From Alopecurus myosuroides (lineage: Eukaryota > Streptophyta > Magnoliopsida > Poales > Poaceae): 64,000 bases of DNA. The notes below the pieces were generated by a model that was not told the origin of the DNA, did no database searches, and worked only from the letters and a program-made list of their open reading frames with translations. Both the position numbers and the translations under genes were made by a program. The stretch is taken from contig CM054059.1 in the NCBI GenBank assembly GCA_028641055.1, forward strand, positions 434,252,167 to 434,316,166, in the 5' to 3' direction. Of this stretch, positions 11,418 through 20,200 are shown one piece after another. Each line of letters opens with the position of its first letter. Position 1 is the first letter of the stretch.

Positions 11418-14400
11418 TTAGTTGCTTTCGGGAATCGGCCTCACACTGGCGTGGCCGATACATATTCTCCATTCGCTAGACCTTTTCATAATGAATATCG
11501 GATTTGCTAGCCAACCCGGGTATATCGCCCTTGAAACGTGATCAGCTGCGGATGGTGGTGCGTCTTCTTCTTCCCTGCTGAGAGTTTTAAAAGTATCGCT
11601 CCTGATGAAGCCTACCATCTTAGGGTTTTGTTCTGCCCTAACTTTTGCTTTGTCCCCCTCAGGAGTTGGCTTTTTTGACGTTGTCCTCTCTTCTAGGTCT
11701 ACCTGAGAACGGTAATGTTTGAGCTCTTCCTTCCTACAGGCTTGCTCGGCCATTGCCGCGTCTCCCTCATCACACTCAGCTGCTATATCTCGGTTTCCGT
11801 GTATTGTAATGGTCTTCTTGGGACCCGGGATTTTCAGTTGTAGGTACACATAACACGGTCTCGCCATGAACTTGGCATAAGCCGGCCTTCCAAACAATGC
11901 ATGATAAGGGCTGCGCAACTTTACTACCTCGAAGGTAAGCCACTCGACTCGGTAGTTGTCCTTTGACTCTCCAAAAGCTACTTCCAGTGCCACCTTTCCT
12001 TCAGGGCATGCTGAGTGACCCGGCACTATCCCGTGAAAAACTGTTGTACTCTTTTGCAGCTGCGATTCCTTCAAGCCCATACGCAGAAAAGTTTCCCAGT
12101 ACAGGATATTGATACTACTTCCTCCATCCATCAAGACTTTTTTCAGCTCGTAGCCGTTGACCTGTGGTGCCACTACCAAAGCTAAGACTCCCGGGTGATC
12201 AACTCTGTCCGGGTGATCCTTCCTGCTCCATGTTACCTCTTGTTCTGACCACCTCAAATACCTTGGAACAGCGGAAGAGACCGAATTAACTGCTTGTTTC
12301 AGTATCTTCTTATCCTTGTTAGAGCCTCCCGTAGTGTGCACATGATATTGACCCAGCTGTTTGGGGTTAGCTTGAAAACCTCCCGCTCCCCCTTGATTGT
12401 TACCTTGATTTCCAGCTGGCGGGTTGCCGGCTGGGGGTGGTCCGTTGCCCAAATTTCCACCTAGGCCCGGGCCTCCTCCTCGGCCTGCACCTCGCATGGC
12501 TCTGTTCACTTCCTCGTTCTTCCACCTTTGTAAGTCGGCACATTGCTCCAATGAATGATTGGCCGGCTTGCCGTTCCTGCTATGCTTCGGGCATGCCATC
12601 CTAAATATGTCCCAACTGTTGCTTGGTCTTGGAGGTCCTTGGTAGTGCCCCCCATTGTGATTTCCAGTATTAAAATTTCCTTCGGATCTAGGTCTTGAAG
12701 ACCCGGCCTCCGTGTTGGCTACAAACTCGGAATTCCCTTCAAACGGGCGCTTGTTTTGGCTACTTCCATTATTGTTTGGTGCCGATCCATTGCCGGTTTT
12801 CCCGCTGCTACTTGCGTTTGCTTTTGCTTTCTTGTCATCAACTTCCTCCTCTGTGGTATCCGTTGCAGCGTGTTTGTTGCACGCATCCATTAACTCTCCC
12901 ATTGTAACCTCCGCTGCATTCCTACTAGATTTCATGCGAGTTAGCTTTTGCACTAAAGGAACATACTTACATGTTTTTGCCATAGCTTGTAGCGCGTCCT
13001 TAGGCTGGATATCCGTAGACGAGTGGAGTATCTCCATAACCCGGCGTACCCAGCTGCGTGCTGACTCTCCTTTCTTCTGAACGCATCTTTCTAAATCATC
13101 AATAGTAAATAACTTTCTGCATGTCCCATGAAAGTGCTTGATAAATGCGGTCTTTAGCTCCTCCCACGATTTGATCGATTTTTCCGGTAGATTGGTGAAC
13201 CATAACTTTGCTGCTCCCTCTGACATCATTAAGTACATGAATTTGGCTTGGAGATTCTCGGATGCGTTGCGAATTGACATTGCCATCTCATAGCTGCCCA
13301 GCCACGTTTCTGGATCCATTGTTGGCTCATAATTTACTACTTTCCCCGGTTCTTTGAACTTCTCCGGGTAAGGTTCTGCCCTGATATCGTCCGAGAGGCA
13401 CTTGGGTCCCGCCAGGGTGGTTGGGGGTGGTCTTACTCGGGAGGCGCGTGACCCGGCTGGGGGTGCCTCGAGGTGCGGCGCCACCGGCAATTCGTGCCCA
13501 GCAGATCCGGCCCCGGCTCTTCTGGCTCTGGAACTGTCCACCACCGCCTGCGCTGCTGATACTACTGGTACTGTCTGGATACGCGGTGGAGGCGGCATTT
13601 GCTGCTGCTCTTCCCTTCGTCGTGCCGCACTTGTTTGGACATTGCCCTGTTGCTGACTGGCGTACGGCGTCCCATGCATCCCGCTTCTATGATCCGGATA
13701 ATTGGCTTGCTGTGCTACCGCGGTGTGTAGCAGATCGATTGCTCGTCGGGTTCCTTCCGCATGAGGCGAGTCTCCCACAGGAATCTGGTTTAATGCGAGC
13801 GTTGCTGCGTACACGTTGTCCATGGGATTGTTGTAATGACCTGCTGGTGTGCGGAATCGTGATGGTGGTGGCGGCATGGTATTGCCGGCTGTCGCCCCCG
13901 TCTGTGGCACAGGTAACCCGGCTAGCGCGTTTACCGGATGTGCTCCCGTTGAAGGTCGCGGTATGGTCCCTTGGTTCGTCGGTGGAATCGGCTGATCTTG
14001 AGGCGTGAACACCAGGGCAGTCGGGTTAATAACCCCTCCTGTTGCCGGCAGCATAGTTCGGTGCCTTTGGTGCATCCTTGTCGTTTCCTCCCGGAGCCGG
14101 GTCTCTCGGTCATCCAATTCGCGCTGCCGCGCGACCATCCCCTGCCTTTCTGCTTCCACTTGCCTTCTTTGCTGCTCTAATGCACGACGAGCCACGTCCA
14201 GGTCTCTTACACGCTCTGCCGCGTTTTCTGGGGTAATAACTGTGGCCAAGACTGTGGGGTCCAAAATCAAATTATTATCAAACAGAGCCGGGTGACGCGG
14301 GTTTGAAGGGCCCGCCCCCGGTGTCCGGTTTGCTTGGAACCCGAACATATTTGCGTGTCGCTCCTCGTCTGCTGGGCGACTGGTGACAGACGCCGACTCT

Positions 14401-15053
14401 CCATCGACCTGGACCAAGACCGGGTCAACTGCTCCTTGCTGCTGGGCCGCTGCCTGAACCGCCCCGGCTGGCGCTGCGGCCGCGTTTTCTTGATTGAGAT
14501 TGGTCGCGGGAGCCGCATAGACTGCAACCCGGCGCATGATGCCCGGTGTAGATTCGTACTGTTCTTCCTCGCTGTTTTCCCTTTCATATCGATCCTCCGA
14601 CAAATCCCGTATAGACTCGGTATCATCCTCCCTCTCTGTCTGATCCGTTGTTCCGATCGATTCTTCTTTTTCCGATTGAACATGCTCATCTTTCCCTGAC
14701 ACGGAATCAGATCCAAGATTATCACGATTCGAATTGGAAGTACATACCATACCGATGAAGACGTTGATGCGGCCGATTGTCACGACGGATCCGGTTTCGA
14801 GGTGGTCCGACTCTGGCCCCCAGCCAGAATCGTCTACCATCTTCTTTCCTTGGCTGTTGACGTAGATTTCTCCGACGATGAGATTCTTCATGTTCTTCCG
14901 AGCTTCTCCCGTGATGCAAACACCTTTGGACGCAGGCCCCACGGTGGGCGCCAACTGTCGTGGGATAATCACGGCAGATGTTACCTGGGGTAACTGATCT
15001 TGGGGCAAGTCGACACAGGTATTCGGGAGAGGGTTTAGCTCAAGGGAAGACAT
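11418..15053 (-). CDS. gag-pro: Gypsy Gag-protease polyprotein with a vestigial RT start, 1211 aa
   Basis: This single uninterrupted ORF is longer than a usual gag. Residues ~1-550 are low-complexity, acidic and Gln/Pro-rich. Residues ~560-700 match the Retrotrans_gag core (TWLGSYEMAMSIRN ... KLWFTNLPEKSIKSWEELK). A second conserved region at ~960-1090 carries VLMDGGSSINILY, the DGG form of the retropepsin active site found in Tat-like elements. The last ~40 residues include WLANPIFIMKRSSEWRICI, the start of gypsy RT, then a stop. The palm domain, integrase and RNase H are absent. The frame stays open upstream through the primer-binding site into the LTR; the M at 14891 (MKNLIVGEIY) is an alternative start inside the interior. 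The gene would supply capsid and protease, and replication would need enzymes from another element. Confidence 0.85.
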   Translation of the reverse strand: MSSLELNPLPNTCVDLPQDQLPQVTSAVIIPRQLAPTVGPASKGVCITGEARKNMKNLIVGEIYVNSQGKKMVDDSGWGPESDHLETGSVVTIGRINVFIGMVCTSNSNRDNLGSDSVSGKDEHVQSEKEESIGTTDQTEREDDTESIRDLSEDRYERENSEEEQYESTPGIMRRVAVYAAPATNLNQENAAAAPAGAVQAAAQQQGAVDPVLVQVDGESASVTSRPADEERHANMFGFQANRTPGAGPSNPRHPALFDNNLILDPTVLATVITPENAAERVRDLDVARRALEQQRRQVEAERQGMVARQRELDDRETRLREETTRMHQRHRTMLPATGGVINPTALVFTPQDQPIPPTNQGTIPRPSTGAHPVNALAGLPVPQTGATAGNTMPPPPSRFRTPAGHYNNPMDNVYAATLALNQIPVGDSPHAEGTRRAIDLLHTAVAQQANYPDHRSGMHGTPYASQQQGNVQTSAARRREEQQQMPPPPRIQTVPVVSAAQAVVDSSRARRAGAGSAGHELPVAPHLEAPPAGSRASRVRPPPTTLAGPKCLSDDIRAEPYPEKFKEPGKVVNYEPTMDPETWLGSYEMAMSIRNASENLQAKFMYLMMSEGAAKLWFTNLPEKSIKSWEELKTAFIKHFHGTCRKLFTIDDLERCVQKKGESARSWVRRVMEILHSSTDIQPKDALQAMAKTCKYVPLVQKLTRMKSSRNAAEVTMGELMDACNKHAATDTTEEEVDDKKAKANASSSGKTGNGSAPNNNGSSQNKRPFEGNSEFVANTEAGSSRPRSEGNFNTGNHNGGHYQGPPRPSNSWDIFRMACPKHSRNGKPANHSLEQCADLQRWKNEEVNRAMRGAGRGGGPGLGGNLGNGPPPAGNPPAGNQGNNQGGAGGFQANPKQLGQYHVHTTGGSNKDKKILKQAVNSVSSAVPRYLRWSEQEVTWSRKDHPDRVDHPGVLALVVAPQVNGYELKKVLMDGGSSINILYWETFLRMGLKESQLQKSTTVFHGIVPGHSACPEGKVALEVAFGESKDNYRVEWLTFEVVKLRSPYHALFGRPAYAKFMARPCYVYLQLKIPGPKKTITIHGNRDIAAECDEGDAAMAEQACRKEELKHYRSQVDLEERTTSKKPTPEGDKAKVRAEQNPKMVGFIRSDTFKTLSREEEDAPPSAADHVSRAIYPGWLANPIFIMKRSSEWRICIGHASVRPIPESN
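14938..14953 (-). other. Primer-binding site of the gypsy element
   Basis: On the minus strand TGGCGCCCACCGTGGG follows the LTR end CACGACA after two bases. It begins TGG, as needed to pair with a tRNA CCA end, and fixes the right LTR as the 5' LTR. The tRNA was not determined. Confidence 0.8.
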
Positions 15054-15411
15054 GGCGAAAGCGATCTAAGAACCGGAGAATAACTCGCCGGATCTCGATA
15101 TCAATAATGCTGGATACTCGATAACAGGTATTACAACTATGACTCGAATCTCTCTGAGGCTAAGCCTAGGGGTTGGTTTATATAGCACTCATACCCCCCT
15201 TGGCTTGCCTTTACAAAGCGCCTCCTGAGTCCTACTCGAACTCTATACACAAACCCTAACTTTCCTTACCGCAACCCACAATCCGGGTCACGAACGTTAC
15301 ATGCCCTGGGCCCTCCAGAAGTTTCTTTGTCTTTAGCCGGATTTGGTCCAGCCGCCGTTTGGGCCGGGTCACACCTGGGAGTTGGGATACCGGGTTACTA
15401 TCCCCTCATCA
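14956..15411 (-). repeat. 5' LTR of the gypsy element
   Basis: 456 bp. The minus-strand TATA box TATATAAA is at 15177-15184, with the start of transcription expected downstream toward lower coordinates. It differs from the 3' LTR at 15018 and 15313 only. Confidence 0.95.
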
Positions 15412-15650
15412 CCTTGCCTCGCAGGCAAGGTGGTGGTGGAGGGGGTCGAGGCCGGGAGGGCGGTAGGGACAGGAGGCCAAGGCATGGTAGGGAGGCCAGC
15501 CAAGGTAGCGCCACTGGAGAGCCGCCATGGCCGCATTCGCCTCCCACGCCGTGGGAGCCCTCTCTCGCTCTCCCACTCATCCCCCGTGGACCCTCTCTCG
15601 CGCTCCCACTCATCCCCCTCGCTTCCTGCTGCAGCAGCACGAGCAATTCA
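15412..15650 (-). mobile_element. 5' end of the split LINE, with a probable ORF1 start
   Basis: The first five bases are the right TSD copy CCTTG. Reading minus, an ATG at 15485 opens a proline-rich frame that joins in frame with the ORF1 frame at 5515 downward once the gypsy and one TSD copy are removed. The outer part, 15559-15620, holds two tandem ~32-bp copies of CCCTCTCTCGC-type sequence, perhaps LINE 5'UTR repeats. The exact LINE 5' end is not resolved. Confidence 0.6.
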
Positions 15651-16094
15651 CATATGCGGAATGGTGTCAGTTCGTCTGTTCTATTTTTGGACTTTTCATT
15701 TGCTTCATTTGTACTTCACTGCTTGTAATTTTTATTTGTTCTACAGTTGCAAGTGGAATCTGCTAGAACCTTTGGTCATGCTAACACGTTAAATCATGTG
15801 GTCATGGACTGAAATGGCACGCTGTGATGAGGGATTTCCTTTCGTTCTACTGAGTTTTTTTTTCAAAGGAAAATTTGTCTTGCGTTATTACTGAGTAGAT
15901 GTATTCCGCTGAATAGTTGCATGGAGTAGCAACACGGACCACCAACACTACATTATAGTATGGGTGTGTTAGTTCACCTCAACAAAATGATGTCAGCGTA
16001 AATTCTCGGATTCGGTTTGGTCAAGAAATTTATGTCGAACCAAGCGTGTTCAACTTTGTATTTGTCACATGAACAGGGAGCACCTACCCGACTA
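15651..16094. other. Gene-free stretch
   Basis: AT-rich sequence with no ORF of note and no recognised repeat end. It could be old host DNA or the remains of an older element. Confidence 0.5.
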
Positions 16095-16546
16095 CTCCCT
16101 CCGTTCCATAATATAACATGTTTTAGGGCTCCTTTGATTCATATGATAGGAAATGTGTAGGAATAGGAATACTATAGGATTGTAATGGCATGTCTAATTG
16201 AATCCTATGGGAAGAGAGATTCCTTTGATTGTGGTAAAGGAATTTTTTCATGAGGTTGGACCTCATGTTATTTTCCTATAGGATTTACACTACAACATTC
16301 CTATGGGAATTATTCCTATAGGATACAATCCTATGAATCAAACAAGTTATATAGGAAAATTTCCTATAGGAATCAATCCTACAAAATTCCTACGCTATTC
16401 CTTTGAATCAAAGGAGCCCTTAGACATATTCCACATTATACACATGTATCTAGACACATTTAAGTATATGTGTTCACTTACTTTAGTCCGAACCTAGACA
16501 GCATGTAGAACACCTAGAACATCTTATATTATGGAAGCGGAGGGAG
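16095..16546. mobile_element. Stowaway-type MITE, interrupted by a second MITE
   Basis: The terminal inverted repeats are CTCCCTCCGTTCCATAATAT at the left and its imperfect complement (ATTATGGAAGCGGAGGGAG) at the right. TA dinucleotides flank it at 16093-16094 and 16547-16548, as for Tc1/mariner-type Stowaways. Without the inner MITE it is about 155 bp. It is non-coding and depends on a transposase encoded elsewhere. Confidence 0.9.
16126..16419. mobile_element. Tourist-like (PIF/Harbinger) MITE nested in the Stowaway
   Basis: The 294-bp insertion has terminal inverted repeats GGGCTCCTTTGATTC and GAATCAAAGGAGCCC, and a TTA duplication at 16123-16125 and 16420-16422. The interior holds many short TAGGAAT/ATTCCTA motifs that could fold on themselves. 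No coding capacity. Confidence 0.9.
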
Positions 16547-16569
16547 TAAATTTCATAGAAAAGAAACAA

Positions 16570-16577
16570 GTCACAGT
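16570..16577. repeat. Left 8-bp TSD of the hAT element (GTCACAGT)
   Basis: GTCACAGT stands directly before CAGGACCGTCT and recurs at 41997-42004 directly after ACGGCCCTG. Eight bases is the hAT signature. Confidence 0.93.
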
Positions 16578-16865
16578 CAGGACCGTCTTTGAGCACGAGC
16601 GAAGTGCACAACCGCTCAGGGGCCCCATTTTTCGTGCCCCCCCAGACCTGTAGTCTTGGTATGGAGTCTAGCTTAGAAAAAAAAGAACGGACAATTCTTG
16701 GGCTGCTCGTCTACTGTTGTTGCCCATATTATCTCCACACACGAGATTGTTTCCTCATCGTTCGAGAGGTCGGGACTCCAGGCCAGCGATCGGTCGCATT
16801 AAAAAAAATAGCGATCGCCAATGGATTGAGACTCGCAAGTGAGAACCTATTGCCATCAATCTAAT

Positions 16866-16879
16866 TACTGAGTCTAGTG
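16866..16879. repeat. Left 14-bp TSD of the LINE-like retroposon
   Basis: TACTGAGTCTAGTG occurs here and at 39398-39411. The length and the A-rich tail before the right copy indicate target-primed reverse transcription. Confidence 0.9.
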
Positions 16880-17266
16880 ACTACTTGGTTTTTGACTCCC
16901 GGGCATAAGAGACGTACCCGGCTCTCGAGTGCTGCCTCCGCCAATTGATCTCCCAACTTTGGCCACCTCCGGCCAAGCTAAGCACACATCGGAAATCTCT
17001 CTGTGTGCACTCTCCATCCACCCCAAAAATTGACTCCCGACTCGCCCCGCACGAGTGCGGTTCTGGAGGAACCCCGATCCAATCTAGAAGGCCGACGCCC
17101 GATCTTCCCCCATACCGGCCGCTGCCGACGCCAACAATAGCAATGGCGGCAACGTCAGGGCTGTCAAAGACGGCGGACGGGGCTGGCGTAGCCTGCTGGA
17201 TTCCCTTCTTGCGGGGAGTTCGACTCATTGGTAGCGCAAGTGGAGCTCTAGCAGTGGGACCGCGTC

Positions 17267-17271
17267 GCTTC
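17267..17271. repeat. Left TSD of the LARD array (GCTTC)
   Basis: GCTTC directly precedes TGTCACAACC of the first LTR and follows the last LTR at 38418-38422. Confidence 0.9.
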
Positions 17272-20200
17272 TGTCACAACCCCGGACCCATAGGTATACA
17301 TACTGTTATGTCCTCCTAGTCATGGACCCACAAGGGCTTCAGGGTTACCAGCCCCGGCCACAACAAACAACAACAGGTAGACTGGATTCATCGGCGCGCA
17401 ATCCAGATAACTTTGGTACTACTATTCCTTGTGTCCATGCTAGTCATAACCAACTTTGCATATCAAAACGTCCATGAATCGTATGAAACTGAACGAACGG
17501 GACCAAAGCTATACCGAGATACTTTGTGTCCAGGAAGTGCAATATCAATCGAGGGTTACTGGGGTTACCAAGCCCCATGCCGAATCACATCGGCAGGCGT
17601 GCTTGGAAATGGATCATCGGCTCCACAACCCCTCGACTGCGACAGCTACGCAGGCATAGCCAAAACTGTATAACAATAAGCTCGAAACCAACAACCGATC
17701 AAAACAGCACTCTAGACATGAAAGTTGTACAAAGAAAGTATTACTAGAGTATAGCTTTACAAACAGAGGTCACACAAACCAACATTACATCAGACAACAG
17801 AAGGCAAGAACCAGAAAGGCCTAAGAGGCCGCAACATAAGGCGACGTCCCAGCCCGTAGATTCCAGGCTGCTACCTGGGAACCCCAAACTACTCGTCGAT
17901 GTCCATGTTAAAACCACCACTGGAGTGAGATCTTCACCTGAACCAAGTTTAAGTAAACCTGAGTACGGGAGGTACTCAACAAGACTTAGTTAACCTATTA
18001 TATACCCGCTATTTTCAGAAAGGCTTTTATGAAGGCTAATTTGCATAAAGAAAAGTTTGTTTTCCAAATCGAGGAAGAATAGCACGTCTCATGGAGTTTT
18101 TGAAAACAGATGATAAAGCTACTCAGCTACTGAAATCATCATCTTTTTATCCACCAATGTCATTTCCTAGCATCTGGCCTGCTACAAGGATCACCCCTCT
18201 CGGCATCTTCGAGGAGGTACCCTTCAATCATTGTCAACATCTTTTACGTCGGGTTCAAGTTATCTATGGCCTCTACATTCACCAAGTCGTCCTTAACCGT
18301 GGACACAGCTTTTCGAAAAGATTTATCCCTACAAGGGGTACACTTTACCCACACGTACCAACCGACTCTGAACGCCACATGTACGCTCCTTGGGAGCGCG
18401 GCAGAGGGTGGTTTTACCACGACCTTTACCTTGTCGAACCATATTTATGAGTCAACCCAAACAGGGCCACCCCGTCAATAGGGAGTTGTCCACCTCCTGA
18501 CGGCACATGTTCTGTGAGGCGAGATCAAGATCCGTGTACGTCCATCACTTGTCCCGGTCACGCCCTAGACACCTCCAAAATATTTTTCACTCACATGCAG
18601 ATGGAACTCCCAAACTACGTGACTCACGGATAGAACCAAACAAGTTAGTTAGTCGAGGGCGGTCTGTTAGACCTCGCGTGTGGTTGCACGCTCAGTCTTG
18701 GCTTCCGCCCGAAACCTTAATCCTAGGGTCGGCAAGTATAGGTTAAACAACCACTTACCAAGTGGCCTCCTATCCAAGTCGTAGTCAAATTAACCACATA
18801 ATTCTCATCTTACCACGTCATCATATCATACTAGGTTCTCGTAGCTCTGATTCATCAACCGGATGGATCCGAGGTGAGCAAGTGTATGGCTAAGCGAAGG
18901 AGATATGAGGCTCTGGTGATGCGCACAAACAAATCTATGGTGGCTAGGAGCAATGGATCAAGGTATTGAGGCAATGCAGTATATAGGAGAACTATATCTA
19001 CTAACATCAAATAATTTGGAAACGAATGCAAAGTACGAGAATCAAATGTCGTTGAAAAACATATATGAGCAGATAAGAGGTTATGCTTGCCTTAGTTATA
19101 AGAAAACCAATAGATATATCTTCTGGAATAATCGCTTGACTTGTCAGTTAAGATCAAGTATTCGTCATTGGAGATATTGATCTTCGCTTCGGGATCGCAT
19201 TCTACCGATAAGAAGCAAACACCAAAACAGGAATAACAATCAACACATGGCATCTATGCAATACACAATATGTATGCATGAGCAAGTTAATGCACTGGAA
19301 GAAGCCCTAAACATGTTCGTTGGGTTGCTAGGGTTCGTATGTCTGTTATTCAATTTTACTGAAATTAGCCAGAAATGGACCTTAGAGGGCACTTCGGGCA
19401 ATTATGAAAGTGTGTCAAATTTTAATTGCTCAAATGGGTTTGAAAACATCACAACTAGATTGGATTTGTCATTTTGAGCATTTTGGTATATAACTTCTAT
19501 TTTTCTAGTTTTATTGAATAAAAACTTATATTCTCTAAATTTTAAATGATTTAAATAATATTTAAATAATGGTCAAAAATCAACTTTGTCAAACATGTGT
19601 GAAAATTACATAAACATGTAGAATATATTTTTCTGAATATTTCCATATATTTTTCATAATTTTTGGACTTACATAATAAAAGTTATTTAATTTATAAAAT
19701 TAAATCATTTCTGGAATTAATTTAAAGTGGGGCCCACATGTCAGTTGCTTTTCTTTTTATTAAATATTTTCGAAAACATTAAATATCTAGCGTCAGCAAA
19801 CACCGGTGCGGCACTGATCCGTATGTCGGCGGTGATTGCGGGCACTCCCGCGAGCTCAGTATGGCTCGAACGATGCGCGCCATCGTGGGTGACGTTTTGG
19901 TGGCGGCGCCGCCAAGAGAATGTCGCCGGAATGCTGCCGGCGTCAAGCAACGGCGGCGGCGGAGCAAGGCGCATAGCGCCAGTGAGCTACGGGGCGCGGG
20001 AAGGCAAACCAAAGGTACTGGGAGGCTCAACAGCTCACCCGGAGCATGTAGGGACGGATGGCGAAGCCGGAGGAGGTCCATCGGAGGAGATCAGGCGGTG
20101 ACGGCGCTCGGCCGGAGGCGGGGAAGAGATGGCCGATTCGTAGACTTTAGGCCATCACAGCAGGCCTGAGTGAGCAGGAAAACAGAGGAACGTCCGGCGG

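Larger units (their letters stand above)
5521..15411 (-). mobile_element. Non-autonomous Ty3/gypsy LTR retrotransposon with antisense gene (Tat-like)
   Basis: The element is complete: 456-bp LTRs beginning TG and ending CA, a 5-bp TSD, and a primer-binding site beside the right LTR that sets its direction to minus. It encodes a gag-protease ORF, but integrase, RNase H and all except a short start of RT are missing. The left half of the interior instead carries an intron-containing gene on the opposite strand. The two LTRs differ at only two of 456 positions (5583/15018 and 5878/15313), so the insertion is recent. Assignment to the Tat-like lineage rests on the DGG protease motif, the TGGCGCC-type primer site and the gypsy-type-transposon extra ORF. 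Confidence 0.93.

Noticed and set aside
15327..15792. ORFs over the right LTR and LINE 5' end (both strands)
   Set aside because: They span the LTR/LINE junction by chance; the matching ORF at the other LTR (5892) diverges as soon as the LTR ends.
17861..18450. ORFs inside the LARD LTRs as host genes
   Set aside because: Frames differ among the three LTR copies through stops and indels, so there is no sign of selection on protein.
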